From assembly GCA_002286855.1 (NCBI GenBank), contig NRSV01000159.1:1-23257 (forward strand): a stretch of 23,257 nt of DNA, given 5' to 3'. Origin of the DNA: Bipolaris cookei. Its lineage: Eukaryota; Ascomycota; Dothideomycetes; Pleosporales; Pleosporaceae. The translations under genes were made by a program, and so were the position numbers. This document shows, in pieces, positions 1 through 9,691 of this stretch (position 1 is its first letter; every line of letters begins with the position of its first letter). The notes under the pieces were generated by a model, which worked only from the letters and a program-made list of their open reading frames with translations, searched no databases and was not told the origin of the DNA.

Positions 1-801
1 ATTCAACCATTGCCGCCCGTCAGATTATCTAGTCATGTGTGGTATCCATTTAGCTTTAAGCTCTCTCTGTACCTTCTTCCGAAACCAACTAAGCGGTGTC
101 AAAGTGTAGGGTGCTGCTTGTTCTACTATCGACTCAGAGGTAGAGGTCTCTGCCTTCTACTTGTCCGTAGTAGACTCAGAGCCAGCTTGATCGAGAGATT
201 GTAGAGAGAGAAGATATGTGCTAGGGGAGAAACACTAATTGATTGATCGTTGGTAGTGTGAATTGATCTTGTGTGAAGTGCTCTGTCTTCTATCTACTTG
301 CTATCCTACTACTATATATATTAGCTAGAATAGATTCTAGAAGAGTCTATCTAGTAGTAGCTTGCGTAGTCTATAGCGTCATAGATAGATGTCTATTGAT
401 CGATTATAGTCTTGATAGATCGACTATAGACTTGATTGATCGCAGAGTCCGGGTGTGGACTGCGCATCCGGATTCTGTCGTAGAATAGCTGAGTAGCTTA
501 TCTACAACACATATATGTGAATCTCGTTGGAATTCGAGTCTAGAAGGCTATCCGCAACAGAAAGCAAGCCGGTTAGAGTGTTCTAGATTCAAGTCTGAAT
601 CCCTATGCTCGCTTTCTGACGAACGATTCCTGGTTACTCAGCGCTAGGTCGATCATGATAAACGCAGGGTTTCAGCATAAGCAGGATTAGTAAGCATGAT
701 GACAAGGCAATATGAGATACATAGAATGACTCTCTAACGCATCGGTGGTTAACAAATCTACGTCAAAACTCCCATACTGTTGACGCGACATCTCCTGCGC
801 C
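1..801. other. Non-coding stretch, left edge
   Basis: I see no supportable gene here. The open frames are short, rich in S/L/R/Y, and have no splice partners or recognisable motifs. The sequence is A/T-rich with many TAGAT/CTATC-type simple motifs around 290-440. The last part is the upstream region of the four-TM gene that starts at 802. Confidence 0.6.
398..442. repeat. 20-bp tandem repeat, about 2.2 copies
   Basis: Two adjacent 20-bp units (398-417 and 418-437) of the form GATCGAYTATAGWCTTGATW are followed by a partial third unit, GATCG (438-442). The two full units differ at three positions. No function is evident. Confidence 0.6.
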
Positions 802-1506
802 ATGTCAGTTAGTATTCACGTCTGCGACTGGCGCATCACTCTCAGGATAGCCCTTGTTTTACTGGCCTTTTTACTTTGCCTTCTCTGCGTACTAGCAGGA
901 ATACGACCGAACTGGCTCAGCGAGCTCTACATTGTGCGCGTAAGTTGACCCTTCAGGTCGCAATTGCGTGGTGTAATTTCGCTGATTACGTGTTAGATAA
1001 CCGCATTTCATGATGCCCTTGGGAGTCTCATGCACACAATTCCTATTTTCGGTGATGTGTTAGATGCAGGACTAGACGAAATTCTCGAGAAAACAGATGT
1101 GCCTCGTACTATTTCTATCTACGCCGCGAGTTACTGCAGCGTAAGCGTTGGAGCGGATACTGGCGACTGCTTTATACGCAAGTCGAAGTTCTTTGACGTA
1201 GCTGCTAGCTTGCGTATATATATCGCCGTCCTATATACGTTAGGAGCTATTTCGTCTGTGGCCAGCCTGGCTTTTCTATCACGGATGCTGTGGAAAGACA
1301 ACCCACGCTACAGAAACTGGGCTGCTCTGTTTACGTTAGTCGCCATTGGAGTGGTCACGTTTGCTTCTTTGATTACTAGCATGCTTTCGTGTGCTGTGTA
1401 CATGGTGTTTTCTGACAATCTTCCTAAATCACTCCTTTCCGTGACAATTGGTCCCAGCTTCCTTGTCTGTACATGGTTGGCCGTCATATGCTTATGTCAG
1501 ATTTGA
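802..1506 (+). CDS. Four-TM membrane protein, SUR7/PalI-like
   Basis: Two exons, 802-939 and 997-1506, are joined across a 57-bp intron (donor GTAAGT at 940, acceptor TTAG ending at 996). The junction is phase 0 and the frame stays open, giving 215 residues. One hydrophobic segment lies near the N-terminus (about 12-34). An extracytoplasmic-type loop of about 80 residues follows, with Cys93 and Cys104, and then three hydrophobic segments (about 116-141, 150-178, 191-214). The one-plus-three TM layout with a Cys-containing first loop is that of the fungal SUR7/PalI family, which organises plasma-membrane eisosomes or senses ambient pH. Family assignment is by layout and general resemblance, not by search. 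The C-terminal tail is almost absent, which is short for PalI. A claudin-like orphan is an alternative. The start at 802 is the first ATG before the first TM segment. Confidence 0.6.
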
Positions 1507-2054
1507 TGGGTCTTCAATCATGGGGTCATGAAAAGGTGTTCATTTTTGCTATCTCCTGAGGTGTCGCCTTTTTGTAGCTTTATTCTTTTCTTTTGTTTCC
1601 TTGGCCTTATGCATGGGCCTCAACTAAAGCCTTACTTCTGACAGCTTAACACTTGTATTTTCTACCATACTGCCACGAACGTGGTCTCGAATCGAGTGAC
1701 ATGGCATTCATTAACGCAACTCTTGCGGTGTTGGCAGCACTGCAAATGTTTTAAACTCCTCTATACAATCACCCCTCTTTTGGATCCGTTTCTGTTTTCC
1801 TGCAATTCACAATAGTGTTAGTCGTGCAGATTCCCCAAAAGTGGTTGAGTACTGGCAAGATAAAGGGCGTTGTAGAATGAAATATAGACTGCGAAGGAGA
1901 TATAGGATGATGTATACGGATAGGGTTAGAGATGAGGATGCTTTGAAGAAAAAGAATTGGTTTGAGAGCATTGATTCGTAATCACGTGATCTTTCAGATC
2001 AGTCAGCACGACCGGAATACATAGTTCTTAATCAAGTAGTTACTTCATCTTGTA
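1507..2054. other. Intergenic, 3' side of the four-TM gene
   Basis: No coding signal is seen. The stretch presumably holds the 3' UTR of the upstream gene. It contains a 10-bp palindrome centred on CACGTG at about 1981-1990. It ends in the TA target dinucleotide (2053-2054) of the adjoining transposon. Confidence 0.5.
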
Positions 2055-2119
2055 TAACGTAAAGCACCACCGAGCCGGACACACCACCGAGCCGGACACT
2101 TTTTCTTGGCATCGCGAAC
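2055..2119 (+). repeat. Left terminal inverted repeat
   Basis: This 65-bp repeat starts TAACGTAAAG and pairs with 3843-3907. It contains two perfect adjacent copies of the 17-mer CACCACCGAGCCGGACA (2065-2081, 2082-2098). By analogy with pogo/Fot elements, these are plausible binding sites for the transposase helix-turn-helix domain. Confidence 0.92.
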
Positions 2120-2136
2120 ATCACTTGCAAAGTAAC

Positions 2137-3822
2137 ATGTCCCAACTACGTAAAGATACATTAACTCAGAGAGAAGGCAGAATTACTCTTGCTATTCAGG
2201 CCTATCGTACGGGCCAGTTTAAGAGCATTCGACGCGCTGCTGTTGTCTACAACGTTCCTTTTCAGCGGCTTTCTGATCGGCTTAACAAAATCACTTTTCG
2301 ACCCCAGATATCTCCAAACTGCCGCAAACTAACTATAATTGAAGAGCAAACAATTGTACGATATATTCTTGATCTAGACTCACGAGGATTTGCTCCCCGA
2401 CTGTGTGAGGTAGCGGATATGGCAGAGAAACTACTGCGCATACGAGATGGCCAACCTTTAGGCAAGAACTGGGCAGAGCGATTTGTATCGCGTTCCGACG
2501 AGCTTAAAACAGCTTTCAATCGAGCAAAGGACCGCCAGAGAATACAGCAGGAAGATCCAGAGGTTATTAACGCGTGGTTTGAGCTTGTACGAGAGACAAT
2601 TGAGAAGTATGGAGTACATTCTGACGACATCCATAACTTTGACGAGACTGGCTTTCAGATGGGCGTGATTGGCTCAATGAAGGTAGTTACAGGCGCAGAG
2701 CGTCGTACGAGGCCTACTTTGACGCAGCCAGGCAATCGTGAGTGGGTTACAGTTATTCAGAGCATCTGCGCTGCGGGGTATGCTACTCCGCCATTCATTA
2801 TCTACAAGGGACGCGTCCATATCTCTGCTTGGTACGAAGAAGTAGATATACCGTACGATTGGAAGCTCTCAGTATCACAGAACGGCTGGACAAATAACGC
2901 GCTTGGTCTTGAGTGGTTAAAGCACTTTGACGAGCATACAAAGACGCGTCAGGTGGGGTCGTACAGGCTACTTATTCTTGACGGCCATGAGAGCCACCTA
3001 AACCAAGAATTTAAGGACTACTGTCTTGAACAGAAGATTCTTACTCTTTGTATGCCTGCTCATTCATCGCATATACTTCAGCCGCTTGACGTTGTCTGCT
3101 TTTCGCCTCTTAAGCAGAAGTACTCCCAACGCGTACGAGACTTGGCACGCCACCACGTCTGGCATATTGATAAAGAACGCTTCCTGCCAGCCTTTCGAGA
3201 CGCGTTTCGCGACGTATTTACGTTCGATAACTGCAAAAAAGCCTTTAAGGCAGCAGGGCTAGTTCCTATTAACGCGCAGAGAGTCATTGATCGTCTTGAC
3301 GTACGCCTTTGTACCCCACCACAAGAAGCTCAGCTAGAAACACCCTGGGAGTCTAAAACCCCTAGCAATTCGTACGAATTTGGATCACAGTCGAAGCTTG
3401 TAAGAGATTCTTTTGTACGATCACCAACTGCTGCACAAGAAGGCTTCTCAAAGCTTATTAAAGGAGCTGAGGAGATGCTACATGAGAATGTGCTTATGAA
3501 GGCCCGCATACGAGAGCTTGAAGAGCAATTAGCTGAGGTAACAAAGCGCCGAGGGCGTAAAAGAAAGCGAATTCAGACAGGCGGGATACTAGACTTTGGT
3601 GCAGGAGCATCGCAGGCAGCTGAAAATGCTGCTACTGGTCGTACGGCATCAAAGAAGGCGCGTGGTGGGGGTAGTCAAGAAAAGGCTCTACCAGGTCAAC
3701 GGCACTGTGGAACCTGTGGGAGAGTGGGCCATAACGCCCGTACGTGCCAAAAAGATGTAGAAGAAGATTCTCTATCAGATACAAGTGAGTTGTATAACGC
3801 ATCTATAGCTAGTGTAGAGTAA
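2137..3822 (+). CDS. Fot1/pogo-type transposase (DDE_1 superfamily) with C-terminal zinc knuckle
   Basis: This cut-and-paste transposase of 561 residues acts on the flanking inverted repeats. The start is the first in-frame ATG (AAC before it); codons upstream of it lie inside the inverted repeat and lack an ATG. The N-terminus has a psq-like helix-turn-helix (about residues 10-50). A CENP-B/Tc5-type DNA-binding region follows (about 60-130, ending in GKNWAERFVSR). The catalytic triad is Asp169 (NFDETGF), Asp282 (ILDGHES) and Asp318 (QPLDVV), a DD35D spacing usual for the pogo group. A coiled segment (about 440-470) and a basic stretch RGRKRKR precede a CCHC knuckle, C-x2-C-x4-H-x4-C, at about 524-537. 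No internal stop or frameshift is present, so the protein looks functional. Confidence 0.93.
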   Translation: MSQLRKDTLTQREGRITLAIQAYRTGQFKSIRRAAVVYNVPFQRLSDRLNKITFRPQISPNCRKLTIIEEQTIVRYILDLDSRGFAPRLCEVADMAEKLLRIRDGQPLGKNWAERFVSRSDELKTAFNRAKDRQRIQQEDPEVINAWFELVRETIEKYGVHSDDIHNFDETGFQMGVIGSMKVVTGAERRTRPTLTQPGNREWVTVIQSICAAGYATPPFIIYKGRVHISAWYEEVDIPYDWKLSVSQNGWTNNALGLEWLKHFDEHTKTRQVGSYRLLILDGHESHLNQEFKDYCLEQKILTLCMPAHSSHILQPLDVVCFSPLKQKYSQRVRDLARHHVWHIDKERFLPAFRDAFRDVFTFDNCKKAFKAAGLVPINAQRVIDRLDVRLCTPPQEAQLETPWESKTPSNSYEFGSQSKLVRDSFVRSPTAAQEGFSKLIKGAEEMLHENVLMKARIRELEEQLAEVTKRRGRKRKRIQTGGILDFGAGASQAAENAATGRTASKKARGGGSQEKALPGQRHCGTCGRVGHNARTCQKDVEEDSLSDTSELYNASIASVE

Positions 3823-3842
3823 TTCGAGTTTTCGTACATGAA

Positions 3843-3907
3843 GTTCGTGATGCCAAGAAAAAGTGTCCGGCTCGGTGGTGTGTCCGGCTCGGTGGTGCTT
3901 TACGTTA
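3843..3907 (-). repeat. Right terminal inverted repeat
   Basis: This is the reverse complement of 2055-2119. It has one mismatch (at the base opposite 2114) and the same doubled 17-mer, at 3864-3880 and 3881-3897. The TA duplication follows at 3908-3909. Confidence 0.92.
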
Positions 3908-4523
3908 TATAAGCTATTATATTAAAGATTTATAAAAAAGTTAGATTTTTATAATTTCTAAGTATTTCTTAGTAAACAATCAGACGGCAAGCCTACATCA
4001 GGAAGTTGATGCACCCTATTGAGGTAATCCGGGCCTGGTGTGCGGCTTTTCCACTACGCTCAAATAGGAAACTGAACTCCAACGTCTGTCATAAAAAGCC
4101 TTCTTCCAATATTATCTTCTATCCCCTTCTTCGTCCAATACTCTCTACTCTTATCACCTCTATTCACAATCCCTCCTCTGCGCCCAGTCGCCGCCCCTTT
4201 CCCATACGGCTAAACCATCCTTCAAGCGGCAATTGTCTCACGCCCGGCTACTAGCCTGGATGAATCAGGCCGCCTTGCTCTAGTGCCTCTTTATCTCTTA
4301 ATTGCCTGCCTCTCTCAGAATTCTTCTGTCCTAATGGAGTTTGGTTACCCCAGTCTTCGCACACGCTGGGCTCCGACGATTCACGCATCTCTGAACTTCT
4401 GGCCGCAATGCAACACACAGTAATAGCAATGAACATACTAGCAGAATACCTATCGCACACTATGTCTAGGTTCCGTCGATAGTTGCTGCACTGGCTTCAT
4501 CTGGAGCACATCTACGGTTGAAG

Positions 4524-4541
4524 GAGGGGCGTTCGCCCCTC
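4524..4541. repeat. Perfect GC hairpin, 8-bp arms
   Basis: GAGGGGCG and CGCCCCTC are separated by two bases. This is the strongest of several small GC palindromes in the block. Others are 4771-4782 (GCCCG/CGGGC) and 4963-4973 (CGCC/GGCG). Confidence 0.6.
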
Positions 4542-4608
4542 GCAAGGTTCACTTACTTACGCAGCTGGTTGATTAACCTATTCGTTTTCTCCTTTTTCTC
4601 TGGATCAC

Positions 4609-4642
4609 TGAGGCATCAGTGCTTCTGCAACGCACTGCCTCA
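4609..4642. repeat. Bulged stem-loop
   Basis: The outer arms TGAGGCA and TGCCTCA (7 bp) and inner arms GTGC and GCAC (4 bp) are separated by a three-base bulge on the 5' side and a nine-base loop. It could fold in DNA or RNA. No function is assigned. Confidence 0.5.
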
Positions 4643-4892
4643 CACATAGCTTGATTAGGGCAGTCTGCATGAGATTCCATGCCGTAATATCAGCTCTGGC
4701 TACTCTACCTCCCACACCTTGCTCTTTCGGTGGAGCGTAACCTCCAATCTGCCTCGTTAGGACGCGTCATGCCCGAGCGGGCTCTCTCCTTCTTGGGTAT
4801 GATTTCTCACTCGCATATGACGCTAGTCTTGCGCTCAGGGATTCATATTACTTCGCCACGCATAGCACGTCCGTAGTGCCTGTAGTGTTGCA

Positions 4893-5078
4893 TTGTTGCA
4901 TTGTTGCAGTGCGACAAGCAAGGGGCAAAGGTCAGGAGACAGCCCGCTGACGGCTCGGCATCGCCGTTGGCGTAGCAAGTGAGAGATTAACAGAACCCTG
5001 ACCGCATCCTGCTCTGGCTAGAATGACACAGTTTCCGGTCAATGGCGCTCATGTCTTAGCTCTGGCCACCCAACATTG
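4893..5078. repeat. Diverged direct duplication, copy 1
   Basis: Anchor blocks recur at a fixed distance. GCAGTGCGACAAGCAAGGG (4906) matches GCAGTGTGACCAGCAGGG (5206), and GCTCGGCAT recurs at 4953 and 5253, both exactly 300 bp apart. GTCTTAGCTCTGG (5053) matches GTCTTAGTTCTGG (5365), 312 bp apart. The material between the anchors is only weakly alike, so the duplication is old. Confidence 0.4.
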
Positions 5079-5192
5079 CCTCTTTCAACTTTCGGTCCTT
5101 CTACACAACACGCTGGCCAATCTGAGTTTAGCTGTTCGCGGTCTGCAAGAGCTGGATTTGTTGGCGATGACGCGATCAAACGATTTTTGTCT

Positions 5193-5390
5193 CCTTTGTA
5201 ACGCTGCAGTGTGACCAGCAGGGAGTGTTTGCATAGACGCCTGCAGTCAATAGCTCGGCATTGGTATTCGAGTTAGTATGGACTACGAGAGATGAGTGCA
5301 GCCGCTTCCGCCACCCTTTTGGCGGAAGGTAGAGCGCTGTCCAATGGATAGCCTTCATGCTCGTGTCTTAGTTCTGGTTTCCGGCGTCGT
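5193..5390. repeat. Diverged direct duplication, copy 2
   Basis: This is the partner of 4893-5078. It contains a perfect 8-bp stem-loop (CTTCCGCC at 5305-5312 with GGCGGAAG at 5321-5328) that copy 1 lacks at the same place. Confidence 0.4.
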
Positions 5391-5420
5391 CACTCGCACT
5401 CCTTCGGTCAAATAGATATC

Positions 5421-7863
5421 ATGACCACTCCCTCTGGTGTGATTGGTTCATCCAGGAACGGACCCGCTCATGGATCACGCAAACCCTTGGAAGCTCTCGC
5501 AGCAGCAGTCAATTCAAGAGCAGGACACAGTAAGATGAAGAAGGGTGCGCCGGGGACACCGAGGATAGCCTACTGCAATCGATTTAGCGCTCCGAGCTAG
5601 ATGTTTGCTCACTTAGGGAGGTCCTTGGCTCACCGAATGGTTTTCTACTTAAATCCTCAGATACCGCACTGTTGTTTCGGTCAGAGTTAATCAGATTCTA
5701 TCGAAATCCTATCATGGCTGCTTTTACTTCAGTTCTTCAGAACACTTCATCTGAGTTCAGACATTACGATCCTACGTTACTCAAGCGTACGCAATCTAAG
5801 CCAAAGGCTAAGAAGGCTGAACAAAATGTTTATAGAAATCATGGGGAAGTAGCGACACAACCCTTAGGATTGCTACTACAAGGTAATTCTTGATCCCTAG
5901 TCATGTAAGCGAACCAATGCGGACTGAGTCATATCTAGAAAGCGAAAGCAACCTTCCCACCGTCCCTTTGCAAATACCACAAGTACAGACAACAGGCCAT
6001 ATGGAAGAAGTTGAGGGAATGGACTCAGAAAAATGCGATCTGTTGAGAGTAAATTATAGAACAGACACACATGAGTTTGCAAAGGGTGACAGCCACTACC
6101 AACTTCGCCGTGAGTTGTGCGATGAGGGAGTTATGGACCATGTAACATTGGATTTGGCCTTGAATAAGTCGTTCGATGGAGGCGGTCGAGGCAAGTACTC
6201 AAGTTGATTGCAGTGCTGACTTTACTAATCTTGGATAGACCTGCATCTGATTACAGAAAATGGTGCGACTGACAATCACCAAAACGTCACAGAGTTTCGT
6301 CTTAGCAATGGCTCCCCCAATTCTCAAGACAAGAGCCAATACCTCGCCACTACCAACGGTAGGGACCACGCCATACAGCACAGAGATCTCCAAACAGCAG
6401 TAGAGTACGCTTTCTCTATAGAGGATATTGAACATACTTACCATGGTGAGTGGAATTGTCTTATCAGTACTTGGAGCTGCGTTGACGCAGTCAAATAAGG
6501 ACCATCAGTGGAAGACGATACGTTCTCCGGCGTCGCTAGTGTGGTAAATGGATCATCAAACAGCCAAAAACGATCGCATCAATCTTCGATTGTTGATGAA
6601 ACAATAAGTATCCTAGAAGCAGTGCTGAACGCTGTGTCTGATCCAGAGCTTGATCATCGTTGTCCATCGAAGCGGCGAAGGATAGATGAGCGAGAGGCAC
6701 AGAGCCCCACAATCGAACGTACATATATGCCTAAGCCAACGCCCTTGCCGCATCCTTACGCCAAGTCTTCCCGGCTTGGTACTCGTGAGAGCTCTATTCT
6801 CAGCTCTTCAAATTCTGGCCACGAGGAATATTGTACCACAAGTCTAGCCCAGCCTACAACTGATTTCTACGGTGCAGAACATCGCGACGGCACTTATATC
6901 CAGAGATCGGTTGAAGAACGACTACAAGCACGACGATCTATAGCCCTTTCCGAAAGACTGGAGCCAGAAGAAGACATTGGCCAAGAATCCGGTAGGAATG
7001 TGGTGAATAGACAAAGTAGCGGTAGGAAAACTGGGGAAATTGTTCGAAAGAGACTCAGCCGCAATGGGTCATGTATCATCCCTTCATCGAGATCGCAACG
7101 GCATAGGCGCAGAGCTTGGACATCTGAGATGGGACGTGGGAAGTCAGATACTGCTCTCAGATCAGTGGACTACAATACAGCACCTACGAAGCCACCACAA
7201 CAAGTAAGATTAACCGAGCTACACCAAAGTCCGATATCGGAGCGGCTCGACACCGATAAAGGGTCTCAAAGTTACCTCTCAGCATCGAATTCTCCAGGCG
7301 CGACGGCTGAAGATGTAATCAATGTCGACTATAGATCTGGATTTAGTATGTCTTGTCAGATAACCGATCTAACGCTGTGTGCTATTCCAAATGACTCTTC
7401 AGTCGTGTCAGTAATATTGCACTATTGCGACCCGAGTGGTTTACTCGATCTAGTAGCCCTCGGTCACAAGGTCCTCGGCGAACAAGGCAAATTTATCCGC
7501 ATGACCCAGCTATTACCAGATTCATGGGTGCTGCTAGGATACCGGTGTAACAGCAGTGGTGCAGACCTCTGTAATCGCGGAGGTTTGAAGGCGAATTGGA
7601 TAAGCAGTGCCCATGACGACGTTGCTAGTCATGGAACGGACCGCTCAAAGGACGGCTATGATGAAGAGGATGGGAATGAAGAAGAGGATGCGCGAGGACA
7701 CAGCCAACGGACGCACAAACGATGGCTAGAATCAGAAGAGGTGCTTTTACTCTCGTTAAAGGATAAACAGGGCATGGAGTGGGAAGAGATATGTAAACGC
7801 TTTCCTAGTCGGTCGCCTGGTGCAGTAAAACTGCGCTACTACACATTGAAGAAGTGCTCGTAG
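5421..7863 (+). CDS. Putative nuclear protein with C-terminal Myb/SANT-like domain
   Basis: Proposed exons are 5421-5529, 5661-5882, 5939-6190, 6239-6445 and 6500-7863. All junctions are phase 1 and the frame stays open for 717 residues. Donors are GTAAGA, GTAATT, GCAAGT (a GC-AG intron) and GTGAGT; the third acceptor follows a TACTAAT branch site. A basic KRRR (about 321-324) is a likely nuclear signal. An acidic D/E-rich stretch precedes the final 48 residues. There, W-x18-W-x18-Y spacing (KRW...MEW...RYY) marks a single Myb/SANT-like helix-turn-helix, so DNA or chromatin binding is likely. The rest is low-complexity and polar. The first exon is the least certain part. If it is wrong, translation can begin at the well-placed ATG at 5714 (663 residues). 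No specific orthologue is recognised. Confidence 0.65.
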
Positions 7864-8685
7864 AGCTATGTCGACGTTACTTAGTCTAGTAGCTCGCATT
7901 TATGTTGGAATTGGGCAGCATAGAGTAGTATCATTCAGTTGTCTGAAGCTTGAAGTCTGGGGATTTTCTTCGCTACTTAGTGGGCAGCGGTTGTCGATTT
8001 CGTCGCAAAGGAAGAATTCTAGATCTTTCTAATACCATCCTTTTGCTAACAATATGCAAAGCTTTTGGTTCAATTAATAGCAAGGTCTAGGTCAATTGAG
8101 AAGGCGTATCAGGAGGGGTTGTCCTTATCCTCATTAACTGTCAGGTTGTTTGGGGAGATCGCATTGCAGCATGCTAACCTACGTATACAGCGACTCGTAT
8201 CCTGCGATGCAACCTTCTAGTCTAGCCGAAAGGCTAGTCCTGGAACTCGCCATATATATAGGCTTCCCACAATCTCAGACAATAATGCGGCGGTGCACTC
8301 AATCCACTGTCGCCCTTCCTCCTCTTACGGAAGAGCTCGAACAGGTTCGTTTGCTAGGCGGTAAAGTTGCGTTCGTGTAACTCGACCGCTTCCGTTCGGC
8401 AGCGCTGCTGCTTCAGCTTTTCTCGAGAGGGAGCGGACAACTGTGGGTGGCAAAAGGAGAGCATCGCCGCGAACGCGCGACCATTACGGAGGCCAAGAGG
8501 TAGCTCAGGGATCGCTTTCGGCCCTTGAGACTTGTCGCCTGTCAGACACGATGTTTAGCGCGTGCATGGATGTCTTGGCACCAAAGTTCTTGGCGCAGCC
8601 TAGGTCGTCATCCAAAGCTTCCACGCCATTATGTTGTCCTTATTTGACTGTTAAACGCGCTGTTCGACCGTTATCGCAAGCATAC
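7864..8685. other. Intergenic, upstream of the kinase gene
   Basis: No gene is supported. The open frames at 8150-8380 and 8443-8727 begin at non-ATG codons or show no domain. A perfect 6-bp stem closed by a GAAA loop lies at 8222-8237 (CTAGCC GAAA GGCTAG). The 3' end of the stretch is the promoter of the kinase gene. Confidence 0.5.
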
Positions 8686-8692
8686 TATATAA
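8686..8692 (+). promoter_or_regulatory. TATA-like box of the kinase gene
   Basis: TATATAA lies about 120 bp before the ATG at 8812. A C/T-rich leader (around 8735-8760) follows. This is a usual arrangement for a fungal core promoter, but it is assigned by motif only. Confidence 0.4.
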
Positions 8693-8811
8693 CCGATCCC
8701 TTAACACATCGCCTTCAAGTTTCGTGAACATCGTCAAGGCCCCCCTCCTATCGAACCCGACGCGTCGTCGTGCCACCTGTCAAACTCCTCCAGTACATAC
8801 TGTATGAGAGG

Positions 8812-9678
8812 ATGCCTACGGACCTACGAATAAATGACACTCTTCACACTGAATCACGGCTAAAGAAGAAAGCATTACGGATCTTCACGCTGACAGTCGT
8901 CAACCTGGCAGTACAGAAGTATGCGAGCAAGCTCTTTACCCGCTCTAGTAGCGTCATATTCTTCCTCAACTTCTGTATCAAACTTGGGAGCTCTGTCACT
9001 CTATCAGAAGCACACACTATGCGATTTATCGCAAGACATACCTCCATTCCTGTACCGCAAGTTTACTGTGCCTTCACACACCATGGCAAAACCTATATAC
9101 TGATGGAAAGAATCCGCGGCGAGACTATAGCGAGCAGGTGGCGTTCGCTTTCGGACATGTCAAAGTCATTAGTATTCCACCAGCTTCAACAGGTGATACA
9201 CGAACTTCGATCTGTACCCAGTCAGACCAATGGCGTCTCTAGTATAGTCGGTGGCCCTATCCACGATATTCGACTTCAACCATCTTCCTGGGGACCTTTT
9301 CGTACTATCACCGATTTTCACTTGTCACTTAGGAACAACATAACTCTCGAGTCTCTTGAGGTACCGAACTCATTGAGTACTGATACTATCTTGGAGCTAA
9401 AACGACTTATCACATTTCATGAGTCAGTACAACGTGCACCAGTCCTCACACATGGTGATCTTAGCAGCCTCAATATCCTTATCCGAGATAACAAGGTAGT
9501 TGGTATCATTGATTGGGATACTGCAGGGTGGCTACCCTACTATTGGGAGTTCACAATGGCATGGCACGCTAATCCCCAAAATTATTTCTGGCAGAACGAA
9601 GTCGGAAACTTCTTAGATGTGCAGGAGGAGGAACTAGATATGGAGAAAATCCGGCGTAAACACTTTGGTGAAGTCTAA
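8812..9678 (+). CDS. APH-type phosphotransferase (protein-kinase-like fold)
   Basis: This is a 288-residue member of the large fungal aminoglycoside/choline-kinase-like (APH) family. It is presumably an ATP-dependent small-molecule or protein kinase; the substrate is unknown. The upstream EAHTMRFIA and IPVPQV region and the YILMERI hinge fit the family N-lobe. The catalytic loop is HGDLSSLN (His214, Asp216, Asn221) and the metal-binding motif is IIDWDTAGW (Asp234), so active-site residues are kept. The C-terminus ends with the EL..E..RRK.FG pattern usual for the fungal group, so the gene looks complete at 3'. The start is the first in-frame ATG; the frame is open further upstream (to about 8770) without an ATG, so an extra 5' exon is possible. 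A ten-codon ORF (ATG at 8804) overlaps the start. The gene converges on the minus-strand gene ending at 9692. Confidence 0.8.
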   Translation: MPTDLRINDTLHTESRLKKKALRIFTLTVVNLAVQKYASKLFTRSSSVIFFLNFCIKLGSSVTLSEAHTMRFIARHTSIPVPQVYCAFTHHGKTYILMERIRGETIASRWRSLSDMSKSLVFHQLQQVIHELRSVPSQTNGVSSIVGGPIHDIRLQPSSWGPFRTITDFHLSLRNNITLESLEVPNSLSTDTILELKRLITFHESVQRAPVLTHGDLSSLNILIRDNKVVGIIDWDTAGWLPYYWEFTMAWHANPQNYFWQNEVGNFLDVQEEELDMEKIRRKHFGEV

Positions 9679-9691
9679 TCTCCTGTGAGCT

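Larger units (their letters stand above)
2055..3907 (+). mobile_element. Complete Fot1/pogo-type DNA transposon (Tc1/mariner superfamily)
   Basis: The element is 1853 bp and flanked by TA on both sides (2053-2054 and 3908-3909), the target-site duplication expected of Tc1/mariner elements. Its 65-bp terminal inverted repeats are identical over the outer 59 bp and carry one mismatch over the full length. It encodes one uninterrupted transposase. Size, ends and coding capacity match the fungal Fot1/pogo group of about 1.9 kb. Near-identical ends and an intact ORF indicate recent insertion and little RIP mutation. Whether it still moves cannot be told from one copy. Confidence 0.93.
3908..5420. 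other. Long non-coding stretch with hairpins
   Basis: No gene is supported. The short open frames have no ATG in good context with splice partners and no recognisable domain. The first 70 bp after the transposon are very A/T-rich. From about 4480 the base composition rises in GC and several short perfect GC stem-loops appear, together with a diverged direct duplication about 300 bp apart. I found no tRNA, rRNA or snoRNA signature. Confidence 0.5.

Noticed and set aside
200..506. Possible solo LTR beginning TGTAGA and ending TCTACA
   Set aside because: The termini are inverted over only 6 bp, the 5-bp flanks (GAGAT, ACACA) do not match, and no second copy is present in the window.
2050..2136. 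N-terminal extension of the pogo transposase
   Set aside because: It would need a TTG start and would be translated from the inverted repeat itself. The first ATG is at 2137.
4524..4541. Rho-independent-type terminator
   Set aside because: The hairpin has no T-tract and the genome is eukaryotic.
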